Position numbers and translations under genes: made by a program. Shown here piece by piece: positions 1 to 8,354 of a DNA stretch of 36,730 nucleotides. The DNA is taken from NCBI GenBank assembly GCA_050743125.1, contig JBOGEB010000016.1:1-36730 (forward strand), given 5' to 3'. Each line of letters begins with the position of its first letter. The first letter of the stretch is position 1. Source of the DNA: JBOGEB01 sp050743125 (GTDB taxonomy: Bacteria; Actinomycetota; Nitriliruptoria; Euzebyales; Egibacteraceae). The notes beneath the pieces were generated by a model. It searched no databases, had not been told where the DNA came from, and worked only from the letters and a program-made list of their open reading frames with translations.

Positions 1-400
1 GGGTCGGTGCCGTTGGACGAGCTGCTGGCCGCCTCCGATGTCGTGAGCCTGCATTCCTGCGCGGCCCTGAGACCGTCGACCTGATCGACGCGGAGGCGTT
101 GGCGGCGATGCGGTCGACCGCATACTTGGTCAACACGGCTGGAGCGTGCGTGGACGAGGCCGCGCTGGTCGGGGCTCTGCGGGCGGGGGTGATCGCTGGC
201 GCCGTCTTTGACGTGTGCGCGACGGAGCCGTTGCCGGTGGACAGCCCGTTGCTCGGCTGTCCTGGGCTGGTGTTGACCGCGCATCTGGCGGGTGCCGCCA
301 TCGACGTCGTCCGCCATCACACGAACCTGCTCTGCGCTGACCTCGCCCGTCTGTCCGCCGGCCACCCCCGCTGCCCTGCGCCAACCCCGACGTGCGCTGA
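1..400 (+). pseudogene. 2-hydroxyacid dehydrogenase C-terminal part, frameshifted
   Basis: This is the C-terminal part of a D-isomer-specific 2-hydroxyacid dehydrogenase (SerA/GyaR-like NAD-dependent family), entering from the window edge. Frame 1 reads ASDVVSLHS and ends at a TGA near base 82. The continuation (GPETVDLIDAEALAAM) is in frame 3, so a frameshift lies near bases 55-65. The normal NTARGALVDEAAL motif reads NTAGACVDEAAL, so the conserved catalytic Arg region has lost a codon. A second frameshift near base 365 moves the tail (PLPCANPDVR) into frame 2, where TGA at 398-400 is the family-typical end. The C-terminal catalytic His region (TPHIGG in relatives) reads TAHLAG. Two frameshifts plus the lost Arg make a pseudogene the best reading; indel errors would not explain the missing Arg. 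Confidence 0.75.
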
Positions 401-411
401 GCGGGGGCGCG

Positions 412-1191
412 TCAGGGCCTTCGTCCCCACGCCGCGACCGTGGCGAAGTCCATCAGCCAGGAGCCGGGGTCGGCCAGGCAGGCCAGCCCCCGGTCGAGCT
501 CGGCCTCGCTGATGACCCCAGCCTCCAGCGCGGGCTCCCGCAGCTGTTCGAAGCTCAGCTGCCGGGACTCGGCCATCACCGACCCGCCGCGGAAGAGGTC
601 CACCTCGGCGTCGGCCTCGACGTCGACCAGCCCGGCCGCGGCCAGCACCGCCGGCAGCGTTCGCGCCCATTCCGAGTCCACGCCTGCGGACCGCAGCACT
701 GCGGTGCCGGCCTCCACGAGCGTGCGGTATGCCTGCGAGGCTCCACTGGTGGCCGGGAACAGGTCGGGCTCCTCGTCGAGCAGCCACCCCCCTGGCTTCA
801 GCGCGGCGATCAGCTTCTCGACAACGCGTTCGCGGTCGGGCAGGAGGTCCAACACCCAGCGCACGTGCACGAGGTCGAACTGTTCGGTCGGGAGCGGGTC
901 GGCGGCAATGTCGTGACGCCAGACCTCGAGGTTGGCCGCGGTCGCATTCTCGAAGAACCTGGTGTCCAGGTCGGTGGCCACCACCCGACCGCTCTGTCCG
1001 ACCCGCTGGGCCAGCCAGCGCGCAATGGAGCCGCCACCGGCGCCAACCTCCAAGCAGGACCAGCCGTGGGTGACGCCGATCGCCGTCAAACGGCGGATCG
1101 TCCCCGGGTCGTAGCACTGCTCCATCAGTGCCAGGCGACGCCGCTCGCCAGGCAATTGATGGTCAGAGAAGTAGCGGGTGGCCCTCGTCAT
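412..1191 (-). CDS. class I SAM-dependent methyltransferase
   Basis: The 259-residue protein has a Rossmann-like SAM-binding fold. Motif I (LEVGAGGGSIARWL) is at about residues 47-60, the acidic end of strand 2 (ATDLD) at 72-76, a strand-4 motif (FDLVHVRWVLDLL) near 105-117 and the post-strand-5 motif LKPGGWLL at 131-138. This matches the UbiE/Methyltransf_25-type group. The length is normal for a single-domain enzyme with a C-terminal substrate cap. The substrate cannot be read from the sequence. It converges on the broken dehydrogenase, with 11 bases between the two ends, and is divergent from the SLATT gene across about 110 bp. No cofactor-site residue looks lost. Confidence 0.85.
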   Translation of the reverse strand: MTRATRYFSDHQLPGERRRLALMEQCYDPGTIRRLTAIGVTHGWSCLEVGAGGGSIARWLAQRVGQSGRVVATDLDTRFFENATAANLEVWRHDIAADPLPTEQFDLVHVRWVLDLLPDRERVVEKLIAALKPGGWLLDEEPDLFPATSGASQAYRTLVEAGTAVLRSAGVDSEWARTLPAVLAAAGLVDVEADAEVDLFRGGSVMAESRQLSFEQLREPALEAGVISEAELDRGLACLADPGSWLMDFATVAAWGRRP

Positions 1192-1304
1192 GGCTTTGCA
1201 TCATCAACCAGCACGGCGCTGCGCGGTAGTAGGGGAAATCCCGACGGCCGTGGACAGGGCCGCGCCGTGACGCGCACACTGGCCCTTCTTCGTTCAGGAG
1301 GAGG

Positions 1305-2240
1305 ATGATGACGGTGCGGCAATCGGCGGTGGCGCTTGAGCTGCCGGCGATCTTTCATGCGGCGGACGCCAGCTCGCTGGCTGGTCAGCGACGCTTTCTC
1401 CGCGCGACGAAGCTGCGGCTGGTCACGCTGACGTTGGCCGCTGGCGCTGGCGGGGTGAGCTGGACTGTCGGCGGCGCGGACTACGCGGGGATCCTCGCCG
1501 CCGTCGCGTTCGTGGCCGCGCTCGCGGCGGAGGTGTTCATCCTGCAGACGCAACCGGACCGGGTCTGGTTCGAGGGCCGTGCCGCAGGCGAGTCAGCCAA
1601 GACGCTGGCGTGGCGGTACGCCGTCGGCGGGGAGCCGTTCTGCCTGACGTCGGTCATCGGAGCGGACGCCGATCGGCTGCTCGTCGAGCGCCTCAACGAC
1701 GTGCTCCATGACCTCGACGAGCTAGACCTGTCCTCGACGCTGGCCGACGGGCTGCAGATCACGCCGGCGATGCGCGCCCTGCGCGGCGAGACGCTCGACG
1801 CCCGCAAGGCCGCCTACGAGACGGACCGGATCGCTGACCAGCAGGCGTGGTACGCGGCCAAGGCGAGGTGGAACGCTGCCCACGCGCGGCGGTGGAGCGC
1901 GGCGATGGTCACCGTCGAAGCGCTCGGCGGCATCGGCGCCATCCTGAAGGCCACCGGCGCGCTGTCTGGCGCGGCGTTGGTGCTGGGCCTGTTCGGCGCC
2001 GCGGGCGCCGCCATCGCCGCGTGGTTGCAGACTCGGCAGCACCAGGCGTTGGCCGGCGCCTACTCGGTGGCGGCGAACGAGCTGGCCTCCATCCGCGCAT
2101 TGATTCCCTGGCAGCAGACGGAGGAGACGTGGGCCGCGTTCGTCCGCGACGCCGAGCGGGCGATCTCCCGGGAGCATTCGCTGTGGCGCTCGTCTCGCCG
2201 CGTGCGAGCGACGACGCCGTTTGGCGGCGTGAGCGAGTGA
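1305..2240 (+). CDS. SLATT/DUF4231-type four-helix membrane protein
   Basis: The 311-residue protein has two hydrophobic hairpins, at about residues 37-80 and 199-242, separated by a soluble helical stretch. After the first hairpin comes ESAKTLAWRYAVGGEPF (about 96-112), a signature of DUF4231/SLATT proteins. SLATT domains (SMODS- and SLOG-associating 2TM) are predicted membrane effectors of nucleotide-signalled bacterial immunity; that role is family knowledge, not shown here. The start is ATG 1305 (a second ATG is at 1308) directly after an AGGAGGAGG ribosome site. The stop overlaps the GTG of the downstream TIR gene by 4 bases (GTGA), implying translational coupling. The neighbouring TIR gene supports a conflict-system role. 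Confidence 0.8.
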   Translation: MMTVRQSAVALELPAIFHAADASSLAGQRRFLRATKLRLVTLTLAAGAGGVSWTVGGADYAGILAAVAFVAALAAEVFILQTQPDRVWFEGRAAGESAKTLAWRYAVGGEPFCLTSVIGADADRLLVERLNDVLHDLDELDLSSTLADGLQITPAMRALRGETLDARKAAYETDRIADQQAWYAAKARWNAAHARRWSAAMVTVEALGGIGAILKATGALSGAALVLGLFGAAGAAIAAWLQTRQHQALAGAYSVAANELASIRALIPWQQTEETWAAFVRDAERAISREHSLWRSSRRVRATTPFGGVSE

Positions 2241-3125
2241 AGGCATGGGCGGGACTGCGAGGAGCTGAGCGCTCGGTCCGTGAGCCGGCTGGCTATGCGG
2301 CGTTCATCTCCTACAGCCACGCTGCGGATGGCCTGCTGGCTGCGGCTGTCCAGCGCGGCCTCGAGCGGCTGGCGAGGCCCTGGTACCGACGGCGTGCCCT
2401 GCGCGTCTTTCGTGACGACAGCGGGCTGGCGGTCACGCCCGCGCTGTGGTCGGAGATCGCCGCTGCGCTCGACGAGTCTGAGCATCTCGTGGTGCTCGCC
2501 TCTCCGGAAGCGGCGCAGTCGAAATGGGTGGGTCAGGAGATCGAGCACTGGAAGGCGACGAAGCGCGTTGAGCGGATCCTGCTGGTCGTCACCGAGGGGG
2601 AGTGTCGTTGGGATGCCGGTCGTGGGGGTGGCGTTCATCCGGACGGCAGGATGATCGCCTCTGCCGGCGGAGGTAGCACGGTGCGGCGGTGGAACGCCGC
2701 CACCGGCGCACCGATTGGCCAGCCGCTGACCGGCCACACCGACGAGGTCTGGGGAGTGGCGTTCAGCCCCGGACGGCAAAACCATCGCCTCCTCCAGCTG
2801 GGACGGCACAGTCCGGCTGTGGCCAATCACCACAGATGCCTGGATCCGGCACGCCTGCACGCTGGCCAAGCGCAACCTGACCCAAGACGAGTGGAGCCAA
2901 TTCGTCGGCCCCGGCAGGTCGTACGTGCGCACGTGCCCCGACTTGCCGTCCAGCTACGGCGCTCCCCCGAATGCCCCACCTACCGCCACCTCGGCTGAGC
3001 AGCGCACCGCCGGAGTCGGCTCCCCGGACCTCAACCCCCCCGACACCCCTGCGGCTCGTTCGGCCTCGACGACGGCAGTCCGAGGCCGAGCTGCCCGTTT
3101 TCCACAGAAGCGGAATCGTGGGTGA
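2237..3125 (+). pseudogene. TIR-WD40 protein, internally deleted and frameshifted
   Basis: GTG 2237 opens a protein whose residues 19-120 form a bacterial TIR domain (YAAFISYSHAADG, RVFRDDSGLAV, LVVLASPEAAQSKWV, and a candidate catalytic Glu in GQEIEHW). At about residue 131 the sequence jumps straight into a WD40 blade (HPDGRMIASAGG, RWNAATGAPIGQPLTGHTDEV). In intact relatives a long linker, a transmembrane helix and many WD40 blades lie between, so a large internal deletion is inferred. Near base 2770 an extra G shifts the frame. The restored frame reads DGKTIASSSWDGTVRLWP and then RNLTQDEWSQFVGPGR, the usual C-terminal end of these actinobacterial proteins, before TGA at 3123. TIR domains commonly consume NAD in immunity. 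The short in-frame TIR part could still be made. Confidence 0.75.
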
Positions 3126-3190
3126 TCCGAGGCTTGGGTCTCATACCATCCGATTTCGTCGTGGCCAGTCCTGAGATCGACGGGGAGACG

Positions 3191-3585
3191 GTGTTTTCGA
3201 ACAACATCCTTGGGTCACAGCTTCATGACCTCGTTCGCCTGGTACGCGGGGGTCAGAACAGCCTCGAAGCTGAGCGGGTCGGCCATGCCGCGCGGAACGC
3301 GAAGTCGATCATCGGGCTGCTGGCCTGTCGGTCTACGCCGACCTCGACCGGGATTTGGAGGGCCTGTGCCGAGCAGAGCGACCTCTGCGCGTCTACGGCA
3401 CGCTGTGGACATCAACCGCGGGGAAGACACACGCCGCCGGATTTCGCGTGGAGCAGACCGGGAAGGACCCGTACCACCATTCGGTCATCCTGCCCGACCT
3501 GCAGCCGGCTACGCTTATCCGACTGAGAGCCTGCTTCACGAAGCGGGAGAACCCGTTGCCGAGTGCGGAGAGGAGAAGGCTGTGA
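3191..3585 (+). pseudogene. small protein of unknown function, frameshifted
   Basis: I do not recognise the family. GTG 3191 (or a GTG at 3122 in the same frame) opens a helical stretch, FSNNILGSQLHDLVRLVR, followed by SLEAERVGHAARNAKSIIGLL. Near base 3325 the sensible sequence moves from frame 2 to frame 1, where it continues LSVYADLDRDLEGLC and then a basic, beta-rich part (RPLRVYGTLWTSTAGK), ending at TGA 3583-3585. A one-base loss explains this. A restored protein would be about 130 residues. Its end overlaps the next start as GTGA, so the two small genes form a coupled pair directly downstream of the SLATT/TIR locus. Function is unassigned. Confidence 0.5.
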
Positions 3586-3830
3586 TCCGCCAGTTGACCG
3601 TCGACTTCAACGAGGAGATCGATGACGGTCTCATCCTCGCCAACGAGCGTGACGCAGTCCCGGGTACGCGGATCGCCGTCGGTGAGCGCGTGATCGTCGG
3701 CGACGACGACGCGGGGGCGTGCCATGCGGAGATCGTCGACCACGACCCGGTAAGCGGCGTGCTTTTTGTCCGTCTCCTCGACGACCGGCTCAGCGACGAG
3801 CGGGACGGAGTATCCGGGCAGACTCGCTGA
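3582..3830 (+). CDS. small acidic protein of unknown function
   Basis: An 82-residue protein starts at GTG 3582, preceded by AGGAGAAGG at 3571-3579, a strong ribosome site, and overlaps the upstream stop as GTGA. It is acidic and predicted mostly beta-strand, with a compact core (TRIAVGERVIVGDDDAG, HAEIVDHDPVSGVLFVRLL) that resembles a small barrel in character only. No known motif is recognised. Coupling to the frameshifted upstream gene suggests the two products act together, possibly as a regulatory or toxin-antitoxin-like pair; that is inference from layout alone. Confidence 0.5.
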   Translation: MIRQLTVDFNEEIDDGLILANERDAVPGTRIAVGERVIVGDDDAGACHAEIVDHDPVSGVLFVRLLDDRLSDERDGVSGQTR

Positions 3831-4278
3831 GTCCAGCCGTCACGCCAGCCTGTCGCCCGCGAGGAGTCCATGCCAGGCGGCGCCGAGTTCGCTGGCCTTT
3901 GGACAGCAGACTCGCAGCCGGTGGGGCGGGCGAAGTCGGCTCGGCACACAGAGCGCGTGATCGTCGATGTTCGGCAGTGGCAAGAGTCAAGGGTGCCCGA
4001 GGGCTCCCCGCGCCATGCTGTGCAACGACCTCATCGGCACCACGGCTCCGACGTCAGCCAGGCGACAGACTCATTCTCGTCCGCCGCGAGTGCCGCACAA
4101 CAGGATGTGGCCCGGTCCGCTGAGATGTAGACCGGCGGGGTGCTGCCCGCTCGACTCGCCGGGATAGTGGTCCGCCAGCGATGAGCGTTGGGGGAGCCGC
4201 CCACGATTCGTCCACGGCTGCGGTCGCCGCCGCGATCCGTCACGCGCCGGTCGGGAGCCCACCGCGTGCCGGTGTGGC
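3831..4278. other. gene-poor stretch, nothing recognised
   Basis: About 450 bases lie between the small acidic gene and repeat R1. Short open frames occur on both strands (for example ATG 3870 to TAG 4130 with GAGGAG very close upstream), but their translations are low-complexity and match no family I know. No tRNA-like fold, strong hairpin or promoter stands out. It may hold decayed coding sequence. Confidence 0.4.
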
Positions 4279-4426
4279 CTCAAAACATGTGTCGAACTCC
4301 GGAGGGCTGCATCGCCCAGTCGCCGACGAAGGCTCACCAGGGCGTCTCACCGCTGGAAAACCAAGGACAACCAGCGGAACCGCCCAGGGCACCCACTTTG
4401 GCCGATGTTTCGACACCCGCTTTGAC
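4279..4426. repeat. R1 repeat, copy 1 (MITE-like, inverted ends)
   Basis: About 148 bp bounded by imperfect inverted ends: CTCAAAACATGTGTCGAA at 4279-4296 against TTCGACACCCGCTTTGAC at 4409-4426. The interior carries family blocks such as AGTCGCCGACGAAGGCTCAC, CCAGCGGAACC and GCCCAGGGCACCCAC. The same arrangement occurs at 12194-12330 and 24183-24330. It ends about 10 bp downstream of the adenosine deaminase stop. No coding capacity is apparent. Confidence 0.7.
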
Positions 4427-4436
4427 GTGTTCGGTG

Positions 4437-5474
4437 TTACTCCTGCGGGGTGAGGCGGTCGGCGGCGGCGCGGAAGGTGAAGCGCATCGCCTGCTTCTCG
4501 GACTCGTCGAGCCACGTCGCCTCGATCCCGTCGAGTGTGATCTCGACCATGTCGTCCCAGGAGTAGCCGAACGCGTCCATCGCTGAGCGGTACTCGTAGC
4601 CGAGGTCGAGATCGGTCAGCGCGGGGTCGTCGGTGTTGAGCGTCGCGAGGAGGCCCGCGTCGCGCATGCGCGGGAACGGGTGCAGCTCCAGCCGCTCGAC
4701 CCGGTTGGCGATGAGGACGTTCGAGTTCGGGCAGACCGTGAGCGGGATCCGCTGGTCGGCGAGCCGCCGCGTGAGCGCGGGGTCGTCCAGGATCGACAGC
4801 CCGTGGTCGATGCGCTCGCAGCCCAGCACGTCGATCCCGGCCGCGATCGTCCACGGCGGCGTGACCTCGCCTTGGTGCGACGTGCGCCGCAGCCCCGCCT
4901 TGCCGGCGAGCGCGAAGGCGTCGTGGAACGACGTGGGGTCGACGCCAAGCTCGGTCGAGTCCGCCCCGATGCCGAGCACGCGCTCGGTGCCCGGCCTGCC
5001 CGCCCGCCGCAGCTCGACGAGGCGCTCGACCAGCTCCAGACCCGCCGCCGGACCGTACGCCTTGTCGACCGCGCAGATCAGCATCACCCGTGCGCCGGTG
5101 TCCTCCTGGCCCGCCTGCAGGCCGTCTGCGAGGCCCGCGACGATGTCGGCGAGGTCCGCCCCCGCCGCGAGATGCCGCGCCGGGGTGAAGAAGGTCTCGC
5201 GGTAGGCCAGTCCGTGCCGTGCCCCGTCCAAGACGCTCTCGTAGGCGAGGCGAGCCCAGTCGTCGCGCTCCACGAGCGTGGACTGAACGAGCCAGAAGAT
5301 CTCGAGGAAGGTGTCGAGGCTCGTGTAGTGATAGAGCCGGGTGGGGTCCTCGGTCAGCAGCGGGACGCCGTTCTTGCGCGCCAGCGCCACGACGGTCGAG
5401 GGGCGCATCGTCCCCTCCACGTGGCAGTGGAGCTCCACCTTCGGAAGCCGTTCGAGCGCGGTTGCGACGTCCAT
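4437..5474 (-). CDS. add: adenosine deaminase family protein
   Basis: The 345-residue protein is a zinc-dependent amidohydrolase of the adenosine deaminase family, which hydrolyses adenosine (or a related 6-aminopurine) to inosine and ammonia in purine salvage. The metal and catalytic sites are visible: H16 and H18 in VELHCHVEG, H200 and E203 in HQGE, H224 in RIDHG, and D282/D283 in NTDDP. CPNSNV at about 248-253 is also typical. The usual HAGE motif reads HQGE here, keeping His and Glu. Length and domain order are normal. It stands alone, with R1 just downstream. Adenine deaminase or aminodeoxyfutalosine deaminase activity within the same fold cannot be excluded. Confidence 0.85.
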   Translation of the reverse strand: MDVATALERLPKVELHCHVEGTMRPSTVVALARKNGVPLLTEDPTRLYHYTSLDTFLEIFWLVQSTLVERDDWARLAYESVLDGARHGLAYRETFFTPARHLAAGADLADIVAGLADGLQAGQEDTGARVMLICAVDKAYGPAAGLELVERLVELRRAGRPGTERVLGIGADSTELGVDPTSFHDAFALAGKAGLRRTSHQGEVTPPWTIAAGIDVLGCERIDHGLSILDDPALTRRLADQRIPLTVCPNSNVLIANRVERLELHPFPRMRDAGLLATLNTDDPALTDLDLGYEYRSAMDAFGYSWDDMVEITLDGIEATWLDESEKQAMRFTFRAAADRLTPQE

Positions 5475-5677
5475 CCACGCAGGCTACTCCGCCTGTGCTG
5501 GTTATGCCGCGCACGGAATGGTTCCGGCGCTTCACGCGCCGACGTGCTCACCGCTGGCCGCCGAGGCACCGCTCTGCCGGGTCGAGGGCGCCGTGACAGA
5601 TTCCGCACGACGTCGCGAGTTCACCAGCTTTCGCGAGCATGCACGAGGGCACCCGGGGCTATATCCAGATGATTCTG

Positions 5678-5683
5678 TAATAT
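5678..5683 (+). promoter_or_regulatory. candidate -10 box
   Basis: TAATAT lies in a locally AT-rich stretch about 60 bases upstream of the ATG at 5743. No clear -35 box is seen at the right spacing. The remaining bases between 5475 and 5742 hold no recognised gene. Confidence 0.3.
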
Positions 5684-5742
5684 CCTTGCGTTGCCGAGTA
5701 CGCACGGGTACAACCAGGCTGACCCCAGCGTGGAGAGACAAC

Positions 5743-6072
5743 ATGGCGAGCACAGTTGAGATGCAACAACAGTGTCCTGTGTGCGGGGGCACCGGTGCGT
5801 GGGAGCGAAAGGCGCAAGTTCGTCCCTGCGAGGAGGGGCTGTGCGTCTACGTGGACAGCAAGGACGGGGTGACCTTGGACGAGGTGGCCGGGTGGATCGC
5901 CGAGATAGGCGGTCAATCGACGGCCTGGGCGTACGGCTACCTCGTGAACGCAGCCGCAAAGGGCCTGTTGAAGGTCGAGGACACCGACGGCCTGAAGATG
6001 GGCGAGCGCCCGGTTCTGCTGACCGAGTTCGGCCATCAAGTGGTGCAAGTGGTTGTGGATACCGCCCGGTAG
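5743..6072 (+). CDS. small zinc-ribbon-like protein, unknown function
   Basis: A 109-residue protein from ATG 5743, with GGAGAG just upstream. Residues 11-14 form CPVC followed by GGTG, the style of DnaJ-type zinc ribbons, and a second Cys pair (C-x5-C) follows at about 27-33, so one zinc site is plausible. From about residue 40 (GVTLDEVAGWIAEIGG) the sequence resembles a small winged-helix fold. It contains LVNAAAKGLLKVED, a typical last-helix and wing arrangement. This suggests nucleic-acid or protein binding, by inference. No partner gene is obvious; the gene is flanked by unrelated or broken genes. Confidence 0.55.
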   Translation: MASTVEMQQQCPVCGGTGAWERKAQVRPCEEGLCVYVDSKDGVTLDEVAGWIAEIGGQSTAWAYGYLVNAAAKGLLKVEDTDGLKMGERPVLLTEFGHQVVQVVVDTAR

Positions 6073-6107
6073 CCGACGACAAGCGGCAGGAGATTCGACA
6101 CACGCGC

Positions 6108-6395
6108 TCAAGCGGGACTGAGGCAGGTTTCTAGCGCGAGGTCGAACAGCGCGGCTGCGGTGCGGCGGGCGGCGTCGTCGGCGGGCAGGGGGTCGTCCCA
6201 GGCGTGGAGGAGCGCGAGGCGGCGCATGCCGAGCCAGGCGGCGGCGCTGAGGGTCGCGGAGGACTCCATGTCGAGGCCGAGGTAACCGGCCTGTGGCCAG
6301 GACGCGATCAGCTCCGGCGGCTGGCGGAGCAGCACCTCGGTGGTCACGGTGGGACTGCGGCGCGCGACCAGGCCGCGCTCGGTGGCGGCCTGGGC
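6108..6395 (-). pseudogene. nucleoside phosphorylase C-terminal fragment
   Basis: The minus strand encodes the last 90 or so residues of a PNP/UDP-family nucleoside phosphorylase. TTEVLLRQPPELIASW is followed by GYLGLDMESSATLSAAAWLG, in which DMES is the family ribose/phosphate-site motif, and then LALLHAWDD. Sequence before TTEVLL (ERGLVARRSPT) also looks like the family. The N-terminal two-thirds is missing because homology stops near 6395, where an oxidoreductase fragment begins on the other strand. The fragment is therefore inactive. Confidence 0.7.
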
Positions 6396-7253
6396 GCGCG
6401 GTCGACCGCGGCTGGTCGTTCACCGTCTATGAAGCCACGTCCACGGTCGGTGGATCCGTGCGGGAGTGGGGCACGTGCGGATGTTCACGCCCTGGGAGAT
6501 GAACGTCTCGGCGCGGATGCGTGCCCACCTGGAGGCTGCGGGTGCGCCGGTGCCGTCTGGACATGCCTACCCGCCGGGCGTGCAGTTCGCCGAGGCGCTG
6601 CTCGACCCCCTCGCGGCGCTGCCCGCGCTCGCCGGCCGGACGGTACTGCTCGTCGGCGCGGGCAAGTCGGCGCAGACGGCGGCCGGGACCTCGCCGCGCT
6701 CGCCGAGCGCGAGCCCCGCACGAGGGTCGTGTGGGCGGTGCGCAGCCTTGAGCCGGACTGGGGTGTCGTCGCCGACGACCCGCTGCCGCAGCGCCAGGGG
6801 CTCGTCGACGTCGCCGAGCGGCTGGCGGGCGGCGGGCGGCGAGGCGCCGGCCGTCGAGGTCCGCCGGGAGTGGCGGTCGAGTCGCTCGCGGAACGGGACG
6901 GCCGGGTGGCGGTCACGCTGCGCGGCGCTGCCGGGGACGCCGTCGGGACAGCCGAAGCGGTCGTGGACCGGGTGCTCGCGCTGACCGGCTACGTCGGGAC
7001 GCCTCGATCTACCGTCAGCTGCAGATCCACGAGTGCTACGCCACCGCCGCGCCGATACAGCTGTCCGCGGCGCTTCTCGGGGACGCGGCCGGCGACTGCC
7101 TGGCGCAGCAGCGCCAGGACATCGACGTGCTCCGCAGCCCCTCGGCATGAAAAGTCGTACGGCCGGAACAGCCAGTTCCTGCTCCGCGTCGGCTACGACC
7201 AGGTCGACGCCGTCGCCAGCGGCTACCCGCCCAACGGGTCCGGGCCCGTCTGA
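6396..7253 (+). pseudogene. FAD/NAD(P)-dependent oxidoreductase remnant, multiply frameshifted
   Basis: The pieces read, in order, WSFTVYEATSTVGGSVREWG, HVRMFTPWEMNVSARM, LAGRTVLLVGAGKSAQTAA (a second Rossmann motif), a long middle piece in another frame (DLAALAEREPRTRVVWAVRS), ALTGYVG, IYRQLQIHECYATAAP, GDCLAQQRQDIDVL and SYGRNSQFLLRVGYDQV. This is the order of a flavin-dependent oxidoreductase, but it lies in at least three reading frames, so several indels have accumulated. The N-terminal FAD-binding glycine motif is absent: homology starts at the junction with the nucleoside phosphorylase fragment. The last in-phase stop is TGA 7251-7253. Confidence 0.7.
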
Positions 7254-7293
7254 CCGCGCATTGTGTGCGCCGAGCGCACCGCGGCGAGGTGGC

Positions 7294-8121
7294 TCAGCCG
7301 CCCAACGGCGCCTCGAAGTCCGTGACCTGGTCATCGGGCGGAGGCTTGACGTCGACCTTGGTGCCGAAGTCGTAGTACTCGATCAGTGTCCGGGCCGTCC
7401 AGCTCACGCCGTCCGGAAGCGCGGTGCCCGCCGGCAGCTGGCTTTTCTGGAGGTTGAACGTGAAGGTCTGGCGGGCGATGCGCCCCTTGGCGTCGAGCCA
7501 TGCCTCGCTCGGCAGCCGGTTGCCGCCCAGAATGGCGGCTTGCTGCTGCACCACCTCCCGCCGGTCCGCCGACGCTTTCTCGGCCGCTTGCCTGAGGTCG
7601 ATGGCGAACCGGTAGTGGGTCGTCCGCGCCCCGCGCACGTCCTCTTCACCCACCAGCTCGACGTCGCCGACAATGCCGTTGAGCAGGTCGAGGTTGCGGC
7701 TCGGATCGTCCGAGACGCTCTTGAGGCCCGAGACCTTCTCGATGTCCTGGCGGTCGAGGCGGATCCACGGGGTCCGCACCTGCGGGTTGGGGGGGAGTCG
7801 GAAGTACGTCGTGTCACCGGCGAACAGCACCTCGGTCTCGCCGTCAGCGAGCTTGACGGTGGCCCGGCCGATGCGGCGCGCGAAGTCCAGAACGCCTTCG
7901 GTCCTGATCTTCTGGACTTCGGACGACGCGCCCTCGAAGGACTGTTCGATCGCAAAGGCGGCCGAGCCGGCGCCCAGCGTCGCCCGTTGCGCCCCCTGGA
8001 GCCGTTTCATTGGGTCCCCAGCCCGCCCGCAGCCGGTCGCGATGGCCGCGACCGCAAGGACCACGGCGAGCCAACCGGAGGCACGGAGCGTGCGTGCGAG
8101 GGCGGGTGTCGATCTCATCAT
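7294..8121 (-). CDS. secreted lipoprotein, LppX/LprG-like character
   Basis: A 275-residue lipoprotein precursor. The N-terminus has basic residues (RTLRASG), a hydrophobic core at about 17-28 and a lipobox ATGC with Cys at residue 31, so export and lipid anchoring are expected. The mature part repeats the style of mycobacterial-type LppX/LprAFG lipoproteins and of the lipoprotein at 23373: a helix at the start (ATLGAGSAAFAIEQ), then beta-rich sequence with TTYFRLP and AWLDAKGRIARQTF. Such proteins carry or sense lipids outside the membrane in known members. ATG 8121 is chosen (a second ATG follows at 8118), because longer forms would start inside non-conserved sequence. No operon partner is nearby. 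Confidence 0.7.
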   Translation of the reverse strand: MMRSTPALARTLRASGWLAVVLAVAAIATGCGRAGDPMKRLQGAQRATLGAGSAAFAIEQSFEGASSEVQKIRTEGVLDFARRIGRATVKLADGETEVLFAGDTTYFRLPPNPQVRTPWIRLDRQDIEKVSGLKSVSDDPSRNLDLLNGIVGDVELVGEEDVRGARTTHYRFAIDLRQAAEKASADRREVVQQQAAILGGNRLPSEAWLDAKGRIARQTFTFNLQKSQLPAGTALPDGVSWTARTLIEYYDFGTKVDVKPPPDDQVTDFEAPLGG

Positions 8122-8179
8122 GGACGTAGCATGCCGGACCGTGCGCTGAATCCGCGAGCTAGTGGGCTTGAGTCGGCGG

Positions 8180-8294
8180 GGGAAAACCCGTGGCATTCGT
8201 GCGTAAAGCCTCCCGTCTCGCGGCGTTGCGGATCGCTCGAGGACAACCAGTACACGGCGCGACCCGCGCGGAGCGCTTCGCCTTGCGAGACGGG
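8180..8294 (+). repeat. R2 repeat, copy 1
   Basis: About 115 bp starting at GGAAAACCCGTGGCATTCGT. It shares blocks such as GAGGACAACCAGTACACGGC and GCGGAGCGCTTCGCCTTGCG with 14787-14890 (same strand) and 24342-24460 (opposite strand). This copy carries a short insertion near 8229-8240. In one phase all three copies read AFVRKASRLAAL. It lies just upstream of the PPOX gene and may hold part of its upstream region. Confidence 0.65.
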
Positions 8295-8354
8295 GAGCGC
8301 TCCGCCCGGGCTTCGAAACATCGAGATGTCACACCCCCGGCGTACGGTGCTCCC

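Noticed and set aside
3870..4130. Open frame after the small acidic gene
   Set aside because: Weak ribosome-site spacing, no conserved character, low-complexity sequence.
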